Source: Pararcticibacter amylolyticus (lineage in GTDB: Bacteria; Bacteroidota; Bacteroidia; Sphingobacteriales; Sphingobacteriaceae). From it: DNA of 52,948 bases. The stretch is taken from NCBI RefSeq assembly GCF_003130405.1, contig NZ_QEAS01000014.1:1-52948 (forward strand), given 5' to 3'. A program made the translations under genes and the position numbers. Position 1 is the first letter of the stretch. Each line of letters begins with the position of its first letter. Under the pieces are notes generated by a model. It searched no databases. It was not told the DNA's origin and saw only the letters and a list, made by a program, of their open reading frames with translations. Positions 34,562-43,110 of the stretch are shown here, piece by piece.

Positions 34562-36952
34562 ATGAAGAAAACGATCCTTTTTTTGGGTTGGATTTTATTA
34601 TCCGCTCCCTTGCATGCACAGCAATTTGTTCTTTCCGGAAGTGTTCTGGATACGAAGAACCACCCCCTCTCCGGGGTGTCTGTTTACATTGACGGAACCA
34701 CCCTTCATTCTCACACTGATTCTGCCGGGCGTTTTCATTTTTCGGGGCTCACTGAGAGAAACTACCAGTTGCTGGCAGTAAAACCCGGATTCCGGAATTC
34801 GAAGCTCTCTGTAAATGTAAATGGGCATGTACACATACGCATGATAATGTCTCCACTAAAAGAACAGCTCGAAGAAGTAGTTGTAAAAGACAGGCGCCTG
34901 GAGATCAGAAAGCAGGAAGAATCGCTTAATGTGGAGACGATAAACAGAGACTTCATCCACCGTAATCTGGGGGGAAGCCTGATGGAAAGCCTGAAGCGCC
35001 TGCCGGGAATAAAAACAATCGGCATCGGCTCCGGGCAGTCTAAACCTCTCATACGGGGGCTGGGGTTCAATCGTGTGGTTGTAATCGATAAAGGAGTAAA
35101 GCATGAAGGACAGCAATGGGGCGCTGACCACGGCCTTGAACTTGACCAGTTTGCAGCGGGAGAAGTGGAGCTCATAAAAGGAGCAGCCTCGTTCATTTAC
35201 GGATCTGATGCCATTGCAGGCGTTATCGATGTTAAATCAACCTCTGTACCGGCAGCGCATAGCCTTGGAGGATCGGTTGACCTTACGGGGAAGAGCAAAA
35301 ATAATCTGTATGGAGGCTCCATCAATCTGTACGGCAGGAATGAACGATGGTTCTTTGACTCAAGGTTTACAGGATTAAACTATGGAGATTATAAAGTCCC
35401 TGCCAGCACATTGTACATATACGACTACGCCGTAAAACTTCACAATAATCAGCTTCGGAATACCGCCGGTAAAGAGAACGGCATCCATTTCAGTTCCGGC
35501 TACCTGGGAAACAGGTTCCGGTCAGTCTTCTACATGAGCAACACCTATTCAAAAAGCGGCTTCTTTGCAAACGCACGCGGACTGGAGCCTCGCAGAGTAG
35601 ATGAAACCCTGCACGACAAATCCGACAGGGACATCCAGCTGCCGGGTCAAAAGGTCAGGCATCTGAAACTGATCAATAAGAGTTCGCTTAATCTGGGCAG
35701 CAGTAAACTGGAGGCAGAACTGGGGTATCAGCATAATTCCAGGGAGGAATACAGCCACTACATCGGTCACGGTTATATGCCTCCTGCTTATCCCGATACT
35801 ATGCAGATCCCTCAGCACCTTGAACGCAGGTATGACAAGCATGTATATTCATTAAACCTGCGAACGCAGTTTCAGGCGGGTGCTCACACGATAACTGTCG
35901 GAGGGAACGGAGAATACCAGGATAATGAGATCGGAGGATGGGGGTTCCTGGCACCTTCATTTAACCAGATTATGACCGGGGTTTTCGTGTACGACAAGCT
36001 AAGGCTTAATGAAAAACTGCTGCTTCATGGCGCACTGAGATACGATCATGGCAGCTTACATATTTTCCCGTATGCAGACTGGTTTCCTTCCGGTTCCCCA
36101 GGCGAAAAGCTCGTAAGGGCTGAGGATATGAAACGCAGCATCAACAGCCTGGTGTGGTCCGGGGGCCTCAACTATAATGCAGAAAGCGGCTTCAACATGA
36201 AAGTGAACGTGGGAAGAAGTTTCCGTATGGCTATTGCTAAAGAGCTTGCGGCAAACGGAGTCAACTACGATTATTTCAGTTATGAAAAAGGGAATGCCGG
36301 CCTTTCTCCCGAAAAGTCATACCAGGTAGATTTAAGCACGGGATGGACAAATGATAAATGGACTGTACAGCTGAGTCCCTTTTTTAACTACTTTCCTAAT
36401 TACATTTATCTGAACCCTACATCTGAATTCGATCATGCTAACGGTGCCGGGAACCAAATATTCCGGTATGCGCAAAGCCGCGTCAGACGTTACGGAGGAG
36501 AGGTTCAGCTTAAATATAAGGTCAGCCGGACGCTGGCTGCAGAAATGCTTGGAGAATACCTGCACTCCAAACAGCTTTCAGGAGACAAAAAAGGCTATAC
36601 ACTCCCGTTTTCACCACCACCCTCCATCCTTTTTAATCTGACATATTCACCAGATATCAATGACTGCCTCAGAGACACTTACTTTTCCATTGACTACAGG
36701 CTGACTGCAGAACAAAACAACATAGTTCCCCCGGAACGAAAAACACCCGGATATAAGGTCATGAACGTCCAGGCCGGAACCAGGATCCATTTATATCATC
36801 GGCCGGTGATCGTAAGCCTGCAGGTGCAGAATCTTTTTAATACCCGCTATCTCGTTCACACCAGTTTTTATCGCCTGATCGGCCTGCCGGAAGCGGGAAG
36901 GAACTTCGTTTTATCGGTCAGGGCACCATTCGGAAAGAAAACACAGAATTAA
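34562..36952 (+). CDS. TonB-dependent outer-membrane receptor, probably for a metal or metal complex
   Basis: The 796-aa product starts with a signal peptide (MKKTILFLGWILLSAPLHAQ), then a carboxypeptidase-regulatory-like domain of about 85 aa ('LSGSVLDTKNHPLSGVSVY'), a plug domain ('VETINRDFIHRNLGGSLMES', 'LIRGLGFNRVVVIDKG', 'IKGAASFIYGSDAIAGVIDV') and a beta-barrel ending in an aromatic-containing strand ('NFVLSVRAPF'). I chose ATG 34562 because the ATG at 34538 adds eight residues before the signal peptide. Such receptors import scarce substrates using TonB-ExbB-ExbD energy. The plug motif 'GQQWGADHG' and the neighbouring His-rich lipoproteins suggest a metal or metal complex, but the substrate cannot be read from the sequence. 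It lies 44 nt before the next gene, probably one operon. Confidence 0.93.
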   Translation: MKKTILFLGWILLSAPLHAQQFVLSGSVLDTKNHPLSGVSVYIDGTTLHSHTDSAGRFHFSGLTERNYQLLAVKPGFRNSKLSVNVNGHVHIRMIMSPLKEQLEEVVVKDRRLEIRKQEESLNVETINRDFIHRNLGGSLMESLKRLPGIKTIGIGSGQSKPLIRGLGFNRVVVIDKGVKHEGQQWGADHGLELDQFAAGEVELIKGAASFIYGSDAIAGVIDVKSTSVPAAHSLGGSVDLTGKSKNNLYGGSINLYGRNERWFFDSRFTGLNYGDYKVPASTLYIYDYAVKLHNNQLRNTAGKENGIHFSSGYLGNRFRSVFYMSNTYSKSGFFANARGLEPRRVDETLHDKSDRDIQLPGQKVRHLKLINKSSLNLGSSKLEAELGYQHNSREEYSHYIGHGYMPPAYPDTMQIPQHLERRYDKHVYSLNLRTQFQAGAHTITVGGNGEYQDNEIGGWGFLAPSFNQIMTGVFVYDKLRLNEKLLLHGALRYDHGSLHIFPYADWFPSGSPGEKLVRAEDMKRSINSLVWSGGLNYNAESGFNMKVNVGRSFRMAIAKELAANGVNYDYFSYEKGNAGLSPEKSYQVDLSTGWTNDKWTVQLSPFFNYFPNYIYLNPTSEFDHANGAGNQIFRYAQSRVRRYGGEVQLKYKVSRTLAAEMLGEYLHSKQLSGDKKGYTLPFSPPPSILFNLTYSPDINDCLRDTYFSIDYRLTAEQNNIVPPERKTPGYKVMNVQAGTRIHLYHRPVIVSLQVQNLFNTRYLVHTSFYRLIGLPEAGRNFVLSVRAPFGKKTQN

Positions 36953-36996
36953 CAATAAATATAATCACTATGACACAAACTATTAAACTAAGTCGA

Positions 36997-37710
36997 ATGA
37001 AAACAATGAAACAATTCTTATGCTTGCTGATCTTCACAGGAACATTCTTCACCGCCTGTAAAAAAGATGATCCGGAATATATGCCGCCGGTAATCGATGG
37101 CCTGGAAGTGGGACTACGCAATAGTAAAATTGCTCATCCCGGCAGCGACCTGCATATTGAAGCGCAGATCTCAGCTCCCGGTACCATAAAAAGCGTTGTT
37201 CTGAGTATTCATCCGGAGAATGGCAGCGGGTGGGAACTGAATACCACCTATACAGAGGATCTGGAAGGATTAAAGAACGCCGAATTCCACAAACATGTTG
37301 ATGTCCCGGCTGAAGCACCGCTCGGCGATTATCATGGTCATTTGAAAGTGACGGATCAAAGCGGACAGGTAACAGAAGTTGAATTCGAGCTCGTGCTTGT
37401 TTCAGATCCGACACTACCTTCGGTTACTGGCTTTGAAGTAGGGTTAAATGCCGCAGGAAATGACCTGCACTTGGAGGCAATGGTTAATGCTCCTAATAAG
37501 ATCGCCGACATTGAGGTGGAGATACACGGCAACGGTTGGGAAAAAGAAGTAAGCTACACCGATCAGGCTATGGTTGGACAATCCACTTACAATTTTCATA
37601 AACACATCAATGTCGCAGAAGCTCCCGCCGGCCACTACCACGTTCATCTGAAAGTAACAGATCAGTCAGGTAAAGAAAATGAGTTTGAAGAGCATTTTGA
37701 TAAGCCCTGA
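36997..37710 (+). CDS. DUF4625-type lipoprotein with two HxH-bearing repeats
   Basis: The 237-aa lipoprotein has a lipobox with Cys21 ('FTGTFFTAC'). It consists of two similar units of about 115 aa. Each has a 'FHKH' motif (residues 97-100 and 200-203) followed by 'YHxHLKVTDQSG' (112-115 and 214-217), so pairs of histidines recur in the same places; H213 adds a third His in the second unit. The fold looks like an Ig-type sandwich. Starts at 36970 and 37006 are also possible; 36997 gives a normal lipoprotein leader. DUF4625 has, to my knowledge, no established function. The repeated HxH pairs beside a TonB receptor suggest that the protein binds a divalent metal at the cell surface and passes it to the receptor, which is an inference. 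Confidence 0.85.
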   Translation: MKTMKQFLCLLIFTGTFFTACKKDDPEYMPPVIDGLEVGLRNSKIAHPGSDLHIEAQISAPGTIKSVVLSIHPENGSGWELNTTYTEDLEGLKNAEFHKHVDVPAEAPLGDYHGHLKVTDQSGQVTEVEFELVLVSDPTLPSVTGFEVGLNAAGNDLHLEAMVNAPNKIADIEVEIHGNGWEKEVSYTDQAMVGQSTYNFHKHINVAEAPAGHYHVHLKVTDQSGKENEFEEHFDKP

Positions 37711-37764
37711 CAACAAGATATCCGTTTCAGAACGATAGCTCTGGAGCGGGTAATCAGCCATTAC

Positions 37765-37800
37765 AGATCATACTCCGGCTTTGCGGGAATATGATCTTTT
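37765..37800 (+). terminator. Hairpin between the two DUF4625 genes
   Basis: AGATCATA (37765-37772) pairs with TATGATCT (37790-37797), the stem continues with three more pairs after one mismatch, and a short T-run follows. It may be a weak terminator or attenuator that lowers expression of the second lipoprotein gene. Confidence 0.5.
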
Positions 37801-37826
37801 AGTACTTATTTTAATAAAGAACTCTC

Positions 37827-38303
37827 ATGCAGATCATTAAAACATCCTTTTCTTTTATTGCTATTATTTTACTCGCTGCCGGTTGCAGCAAGGACTCGGG
37901 CGAAGATATTGACACAGAATATCCGGTTATTAACATGGAGGCCCCAAATGCATTTCCAGGCCAGTGCAGTACCGTAAAACGGGGAGAAACATTCGTCTTC
38001 AGTGCAGAACTCAGCGACAACAGGGAACTTGGTTCTGTCGGAATTGATATACATCACAACTTCGATCATCATACACACAGCACTGAAACAGAAAACTGCG
38101 GCCTTGATCCCGTAAAAACACCTGTGAAACCATATGTCCTCATACAAACAGACCCTTTGCCAGCCGGGTTAAAAAGTTATTCCATCCAGCAGCAGATCAC
38201 CATCCCGGCAGATATCGACCCGGGAGACTATCATTTCATGGTGAGATTAACAGATAAGGAAGGCTGGCAAACTATCAAAAGGTTGAGTATAAAGATCAAT
38301 TGA
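37827..38303 (+). CDS. DUF4625-family His-rich lipoprotein
   Basis: The 158-aa product has a clear lipobox (LLAAGC, Cys20), so it should be membrane-anchored. The mature part resembles one unit of the preceding lipoprotein and ends with 'DPGDYHFMVRLTDKEGW', the counterpart of 'YHxHLKVTDQSG'. Residues 76-84 form a dense His cluster, HHNFDHHTH, that would suit binding of Zn, Cu or a similar ion, and C47 and C91 may form a disulfide. It is 116 nt downstream of the first DUF4625 gene with a hairpin between them, so it may be read through at a lower level. No function is established for the family to my knowledge. Confidence 0.88.
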   Translation: MQIIKTSFSFIAIILLAAGCSKDSGEDIDTEYPVINMEAPNAFPGQCSTVKRGETFVFSAELSDNRELGSVGIDIHHNFDHHTHSTETENCGLDPVKTPVKPYVLIQTDPLPAGLKSYSIQQQITIPADIDPGDYHFMVRLTDKEGWQTIKRLSIKIN

Positions 38304-38339
38304 AGCCGGCAGACACAAAATAAACGCCGATGTTTTTCC

Positions 38340-38347
38340 TATATTTG
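38340..38347 (+). promoter_or_regulatory. Candidate -7 element for the DUF4256 gene
   Basis: TATATTTG matches TAnnTTTG exactly and lies 31 nt before the ATG. No TTG is found at the expected distance upstream, so the promoter would be partial. Confidence 0.4.
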
Positions 38348-38378
38348 GTTCAGGCATCTGCAACTATGATATAAGAAT

Positions 38379-38954
38379 ATGAATAAGCCCGAAAACAATC
38401 AAAAGCAGTTAACATCCGAACAGAAGGAAGAATTATTCCAAACCCTGCAAACCCGTTTTGAGAAGAACATGAACCGTCATGAACGCCTCGAATGGGCCAG
38501 GGTACAGATGAAACTGGAATCTGATCCCGGCAAACTATGGTCTCTCTCAGAAATGGAAAGAACCGGTGGAGAGCCCGATGTAGTAGCTTATGATTCAGAG
38601 ACAGACGAATATATTTTCTACGATTGTGCAGCGGAAAGCCCTAAAGGCCGCCGGAGCCTTTGTTATGACCGCGAGGCGCTGCAGTCAAGAAAAGAATACC
38701 GGCCGGAAGATAGCGCTATTGAAGCTGCAGCGGCGATGGGCATCAACATTTTAAATGAGGACCAATACCACGAATTGCAAAAGCTCGGAAAGTTTGATAT
38801 GAAAACGTCGACCTGGCTCGAAACCCCTGCCGCCATCAGAGAGCTCGGCGGTGCTATTTTCGGAGATCGTCGTTATGAACATGTTTTCATTTATCATAAC
38901 GGCGCCCAATCATACTATGCAGCGAGAGGATTTCGCGGTGCATTGAGGGTTTGA
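38379..38954 (+). CDS. DUF4256 family protein
   Basis: The 191-aa cytosolic protein matches the DUF4256 family: 'LQTRFEKNMNRHE' near residue 30, 'MERTGGEPDVVAYD' near 68, 'YIFYDCAAESPKGRRSLCYD' around 85-105 and 'GGAIFGDRRYEHVFIYHNGA' near the end. It has no signal peptide or membrane segment, and its length is normal for the family. No biochemical function is known to me. It stands alone, with a -7-like element upstream and convergent genes downstream. Confidence 0.9.
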   Translation: MNKPENNQKQLTSEQKEELFQTLQTRFEKNMNRHERLEWARVQMKLESDPGKLWSLSEMERTGGEPDVVAYDSETDEYIFYDCAAESPKGRRSLCYDREALQSRKEYRPEDSAIEAAAAMGINILNEDQYHELQKLGKFDMKTSTWLETPAAIRELGGAIFGDRRYEHVFIYHNGAQSYYAARGFRGALRV

Positions 38955-39086
38955 CGATCACGCCCTCTGTCTGAGTCGTTCACTCCACCCCCTTACGCGC
39001 ATAAATTCACCAAAGTGCTTTGAATGCCAAACTCCCGGTTAGCAATAACCAGGCAAGTGTCTTTCTACGAAAGAGATCGAAACACA

Positions 39087-39413
39087 TTAGTGAGAAACCG
39101 CTTTTAGCCCGACGATCGAGCCAATAAGGGTAGCGATAAAAAACAATCTCAGGAAAGTTGCCGGCTCTTTAAATATTAATATTCCAACAAGTGCTGTACC
39201 GACAGCACCTATACCTGTCCACACAGCATACGCAGTACCGATAGGTAAGGTTTGAGTAGCTTTCATTAACAACAGCATGCTAATGATTAACGAAACCAGG
39301 AACCCCGTAAACCACCAGTACATTTCTGCGCCGCTCGTTTCTTTGACTTTACCTAAACACGATGCAAAAGCCACTTCAAATAAACCCGCTATAACTACGA
39401 TAATCCAGTTCAT
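39087..39413 (-). CDS. SMR family small exporter, Gdx/SugE-like
   Basis: The 108-aa product has four membrane segments and the SMR fold, in which antiparallel dimers exchange protons for small cations. The central proton/substrate residue E13 is present ('GLFEVAF'), as is the '[17 protein letters not shown]' stretch typical of the SugE/Gdx branch (guanidinium export). Serine 45, Tyr62 and Trp65 line up with the Gdx binding-site residues, but the tryptophan expected at position 16 is phenylalanine. That leaves open whether the substrate is guanidinium or a quaternary ammonium compound. I see no guanidine riboswitch in the 99 nt upstream. Confidence 0.9.
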   Translation of the reverse strand: MNWIIVVIAGLFEVAFASCLGKVKETSGAEMYWWFTGFLVSLIISMLLLMKATQTLPIGTAYAVWTGIGAVGTALVGILIFKEPATFLRLFFIATLIGSIVGLKAVSH

Positions 39414-39512
39414 CTCTTTCTATTTCCGGCAAAGATCAGAAACTAAATCCTGTTAAAACTTTACAAATGTTAAAAAATGACAGTTTCCCTATATCGCCCT
39501 TTCTGCTGATAC

Positions 39513-40061
39513 TTAGGTATTCAGCCACATAGGTTGCTGCTGCAACACTTGCTTGCCTATCGGACAATTATCTGCATGTGCTCCTTTTAGAAAGCCAATA
39601 CTCATAAGGAATTCGCCCACTATTTCACCACCTGTAAATCTGAAAGTCTTTTTGAATATCTTCACCCATTCCTCTTTGGTTTTAGGATGATGAGACTCAA
39701 GCCATTTTTCAAAGCTGCCATATTCTTTCTGTAATAAAAGAACGGTCTTTGCATTTTCAATGGCAGCATTAATCTTCAGCCGGTTTCTGATAATTCCAGG
39801 ATCACTGAGCAGCCTTTCCCGGTCATTTTCATCATACGCTGCAATCTTACTGATGTTAAAATTGTCATAGGCTTTTCTGAATCCATCTTCCTTTTTCAAT
39901 ATAGTTTCCCAGCTCAGGCCAGCCTGGTTGATTTCCAGGATGAGGCGGCCAAAAAGCTCGTTATCATCGTGTATTGGAAACCCATAATGATAATCGTGAT
40001 ATTTTTGATGCAAACTCCGGCTGGGCTCAGCCATATTCGGTATATAATTACAATAACTCAT
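39513..40061 (-). CDS. tag: DNA-3-methyladenine glycosylase I
   Basis: The 182-aa enzyme should excise 3-methyladenine from alkylated DNA as the first step of base excision repair. It has the Tag zinc ligands at the right spacing: C4, H22 ('YHDYHYG'), H162 and C166 ('HADNC'). It also has the core motif 'LEINQAGLSWETILKK' with E43, and 'GIIRNRLKINAAIENA'. Length is normal. It lies 99 nt upstream of the SMR gene on the same strand; co-transcription is possible but the gap is large enough for a separate promoter. Confidence 0.95.
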   Translation of the reverse strand: MSYCNYIPNMAEPSRSLHQKYHDYHYGFPIHDDNELFGRLILEINQAGLSWETILKKEDGFRKAYDNFNISKIAAYDENDRERLLSDPGIIRNRLKINAAIENAKTVLLLQKEYGSFEKWLESHHPKTKEEWVKIFKKTFRFTGGEIVGEFLMSIGFLKGAHADNCPIGKQVLQQQPMWLNT

Positions 40062-40154
40062 AAGTCAAATATTTAGCAGGATCCTATCCCGGAGGAGCTT
40101 TTTCGTTCATTTTCCTCCTTTACAAAGTTACATAAGGCCTGTGACAACCCTATG

Positions 40155-41675
40155 TCAGGAACGCTGCCGGGCTTTACCCGCATAGTTGTTATCCTGTATA
40201 AGTGAGAGAACAACCTCATAAGCTGTTTTTTTGTCCCAGCGCGCTATCAGCCAGGCGATGAAGCTCAACGTGAAGATATCCTCATTTTCCATCCCCTTCA
40301 GCAGGCTTATAACCGCTTTTCTATACGCCTCTTCAGAAGTCACATCAGGTTTTTGCAGGTATTTCTCCACCAGCCTCAGATACAATAACACGCGTTCCTC
40401 CGAAGTTTTCAGAAGATACTTTTTATACCGCCGCCTAAAGCTGCTTAGCCGCGACATGGCGAGCTCAATGTTGGAGGACTGTATCTGAACCAGAATTTCC
40501 ATCAGATTCTTCCGGATAGTCCATAACATACCCATCTTCTTCTCATACCAGGCATCCGTGCGTGTTAGCAAAGTCAGTTGTTTCAAGCTTCCACGGTCAC
40601 TACAAAGAGCCAAAAACATGGTCAGGCATATCCGTAAATCCTCGATATCTTCCGGTTTTGACGTTTGCTTTGTGCCAGAAAGCGACCTTTGTAATACCGA
40701 GATCGCATCGTCAGCAAAGCCTGTATAGAACATGTTGAGTGCAGACAGCAACTGATGACGTAAATAAAACAGCTTATAGTAACGACTATCCGAGTCCATC
40801 AAATCCATCATCTCATTAAGATACGATGTACTCCTTTCGAAGTCCTTGCTCCTGAGATGAAAGTTCGCCAAAAAATACAGGATAGATATATGATAAAAAA
40901 GATAAGGCTGCTTTTTATAGGCATGGCTCTGTATAAATTGATTCGTCCGGTGGATATAGCGCTCTATCAATCCATAATTCTGTTGTATCGCAGCATACTC
41001 ATTCGCGATGAAAAGAATCTGGTAAATGGACTTATAAGTCATCAGATCCTCCAGAGAAATTTTGTATTTCCGGATTGTCGTAAGCATCAGGGCTTTCAAA
41101 TTAACAATCTTTCCTTTCAGGTGTATTTCCTGCAGTTCCTGCCTCAAAAAGGCATATGCCATATTGAGCTTAGCTTCGCGTTGCATATCCGACTGGTTGC
41201 GCAGGAAGCGCGCCGTCAAAGCTTCGAACTCTTCTGCTCCAGGCAGATGGGCATACTGCATTTTTAACAACAAGAGCTCGTTCAACAAATTAAACTGCTC
41301 CAGATGTTCAGCCAACCGCTCTGCTTTATCAAGGCATTTGAATGCGATCCTAACCACATCATTCTCTAACAAAAAACGACTCACTACGAGCAGCCGCAGG
41401 GCGTCATAAGAATCAGAATGATTGCTCTCGAATGTTTTCTGCGACAAGAACAACAGCAAATTATCCTGCAGCCTTTTACGCAAAGCATGGTATGCATCCT
41501 TATTTCTTTGCTTGCTGTAGAGCTTATTTACACCATCTATATCGTCAGCTTCAATCAATTCGAACAAGTGCAGATTCTTTACATCTTCGCGCTTGTTTTT
41601 CCTTTGCAAAAACTGCCTGAAAAGCTTTTTATCATTATTATTAAAGAGATTGATTAACTCCGAAAGTGGATCCAT
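40155..41675 (-). CDS. Unknown 506-aa alpha-helical repeat protein
   Basis: I do not recognise a named family. The protein has no signal peptide or membrane segment and is almost wholly helical, rich in Leu, Lys, Arg, Glu and Tyr, with helix pairs that look like degenerate TPR units (for example around residues 95-175 and 255-330). The N-terminus is 'MDPLSELINLFNNNDKKLF' and the C-terminus ends soon after 'YEVVLSLIQDNNYAGK'. A TPR-like scaffold that binds other proteins would fit. It is divergent from the YiaA gene, with 131 nt between them, and 93 nt upstream of tag on the same strand. Confidence 0.88.
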   Translation of the reverse strand: MDPLSELINLFNNNDKKLFRQFLQRKNKREDVKNLHLFELIEADDIDGVNKLYSKQRNKDAYHALRKRLQDNLLLFLSQKTFESNHSDSYDALRLLVVSRFLLENDVVRIAFKCLDKAERLAEHLEQFNLLNELLLLKMQYAHLPGAEEFEALTARFLRNQSDMQREAKLNMAYAFLRQELQEIHLKGKIVNLKALMLTTIRKYKISLEDLMTYKSIYQILFIANEYAAIQQNYGLIERYIHRTNQFIQSHAYKKQPYLFYHISILYFLANFHLRSKDFERSTSYLNEMMDLMDSDSRYYKLFYLRHQLLSALNMFYTGFADDAISVLQRSLSGTKQTSKPEDIEDLRICLTMFLALCSDRGSLKQLTLLTRTDAWYEKKMGMLWTIRKNLMEILVQIQSSNIELAMSRLSSFRRRYKKYLLKTSEERVLLYLRLVEKYLQKPDVTSEEAYRKAVISLLKGMENEDIFTLSFIAWLIARWDKKTAYEVVLSLIQDNNYAGKARQRS

Positions 41676-41806
41676 ACAGTATATCAGTGCCTATAAAGAT
41701 ACAATAAACGAAAATTATATCGTCAGTATTTTAACAATTCTATCTTCCTCAGATCTGTTTCACCGCCGACATTTGCTTTCATATTAATCACTAAAACAAA
41801 TTAAAT

Positions 41807-42275
41807 ATGGAACCGCTACAACACAGAACAGACGAAAATTCACCTATTGTAAAACACACCGAAAAGGTTAGAAACCCGTTTAAACCCACCGGTGCATTTA
41901 TCGGCGCCTCATGGCTTGCCTTATTAACGGGAGCAGTGGGATACTGCATCGGCTTATGGAATGCAAAGTATGGAGCTGAACGAAAAAGGCTATTATTTCA
42001 CGGTTCTGTTATTTGGCCTTTTCGCAGTGATCTCAGTACAAAAAAGCGTCAGGGACAGAGCTGAAGGCCTTATCGTTACAGATCTTTACTACGGACTGAG
42101 CTGGTTTGCCACTATTGCTGCAATGACCTTGCTAACGATTGGACTATGGAATGCAGACCTTACCTTAAGTGAAAAAGGATTTTACGCGATGGCATTCTGC
42201 CTGAGCATGTTTTCAGCCATTGCTGTACAAAAGAACACCCGCGACACAAAGATATTCGAAGATAAAGAGATGTAA
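41807..42275 (+). pseudogene. yiaA: YiaA/YiaB-family inner-membrane protein, broken by a one-base frameshift
   Basis: The first frame (from ATG 41807) encodes 'FIGASWLALLTGAVGYCIGLWNAK', the first half of a YiaA-type domain, then runs into unrelated sequence and stops at 42064. The family continuation 'MELNEKGYYFTVLLFGLF...QKSVRD' lies in the next frame from 41970 and goes on to 'GLWNADLTLSEKGFYAMAFC...AVAVQKNTRD'-like sequence, ending at 42275. Removing one T near 41969 restores 'GLWNAK-MELNEKGYYF', which matches the family pattern. The site is not a homopolymer, so a true mutation is as likely as a read error. The intact protein would have two YiaA/B domains with four membrane helices. Known members respond to stress but have no defined activity. 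Confidence 0.8.
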
Positions 42276-42289
42276 CGTAGCGGTTGCTG

Positions 42290-42332
42290 CCCCGCAGAGC
42301 CTTGCCTGGCAAGTCTGCGGGGTTTATTTATT
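42290..42332 (+). terminator. Terminator after yiaA
   Basis: CCCCGCAGA (42290-42298) pairs perfectly with TCTGCGGGG (42314-42322), an inner CTTG/CAAG pair extends the hairpin, and TTTATTTATT follows. It lies 15 nt after the yiaA stop. Confidence 0.8.
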
Positions 42333-42662
42333 CTGCGGAAAGGGGGATTTATTGCGCCCCAGAGCTTCCATACTCTTGGCCGCGATGAGAGAGTTCGAAC
42401 CCTGGCCCTACGCTTCTGTTCGATCCCTTTCCCAAATCAAAAGGGGATGAAGTGAATCCATTAAAACACATAAACGCTCTTTTGGCTATAATTAGGAACG
42501 TTTAATAGTAAGAAGGGAACTGGTTTATACTCGTGCTCGCAAATAGATGTTATTGACCACTTTCACTTTACTTGACATAAAAACCAGCTAAGAGTTGAGT
42601 ACAGATTGAAAATAAAAAATGCCAACACAGATCGCGGCAATCTTCTCGTTAAAGGGTTTAAC
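42333..42662. other. Intergenic, no gene seen
   Basis: This 330-nt stretch holds no convincing reading frame, tRNA or strong hairpin. A short piece near 42391-42410 (GAGAGTTCGAACCC) looks like the T-loop of a tRNA, but its flanks do not pair. A weak TGCC/GGCA hairpin followed by six T on the minus strand near 42617-42640 could end the hxlR transcript. Confidence 0.5.
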
Positions 42663-43013
42663 TCACACCGTAAGAGCTCTTTCCAGCACGGCCCTGTTGC
42701 TTTCACCCCATGCCTCCAAATTTAAAATGACAGGGAGTAAACTTTTCCCTAAATCTGTAAGTTCGTATTCTACTTTAGGAACTTTGGTATCGAAAATGAC
42801 TTTACTAACAAAACCGTGCACTACCAATTCATTCAGTTGATTAGCCAGAACACGCCTATCCGCGGTGCAAATTTTTCGTTGTAATTCCCCTGGCCTTTTA
42901 AATCCTGTTGATATATAGTAAATCAACATGAGCTTCCATTTTCCGTTCAATAATTCTTTGAATAAATGAAGCCCGCAGTCCTTCCGCATCGGAATCTTCT
43001 TCTCATATTTCAT
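42663..43013 (-). CDS. HxlR-family transcriptional regulator
   Basis: The 116-aa winged-helix protein has the HxlR pattern: 'CGLHLFKELLNGKWKLMLIYY' at residues 13-33 with the conserved Cys13, 'GFKRPGELQRKI', 'RRVLANQLNELVVHGFVSK' as the recognition helix region and 'PKVEYELTDLGKSLLPV' as the wing. HxlR regulators act as dimers, and several sense electrophiles or oxidants through the N-terminal cysteine. The gene is divergent from the EthD-domain gene, 97 nt away, so it probably controls that gene and perhaps itself. Confidence 0.93.
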   Translation of the reverse strand: MKYEKKIPMRKDCGLHLFKELLNGKWKLMLIYYISTGFKRPGELQRKICTADRRVLANQLNELVVHGFVSKVIFDTKVPKVEYELTDLGKSLLPVILNLEAWGESNRAVLERALTV

Positions 43014-43061
43014 ATTTGATATGTATATGCTTCAACCTTATAGGGATTAATTTATGCGTAC

Positions 43062-43092
43062 TTGCCCTAAGGCATGATTTGAAATAGTTTTG
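43062..43092 (+). promoter_or_regulatory. Promoter of the EthD gene with an inverted repeat at -33
   Basis: TTG at 43062-43064, a 20-nt spacer and TAGTTTTG at 43085-43092 match the Bacteroidota consensus exactly. An inverted repeat, TGCC-N4-GGCA at 43063-43074, overlaps the -33 element and is a plausible operator for the divergent HxlR regulator. Confidence 0.7.
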
Positions 43093-43110
43093 ATGTAAAT
43101 AAATAAAGAT

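Noticed and set aside
42385-42415. A tRNA or tRNA remnant around GAGAGTTCGAACCC
   Set aside because: The flanks do not form a T-stem on either strand and no anticodon or acceptor stem is found.
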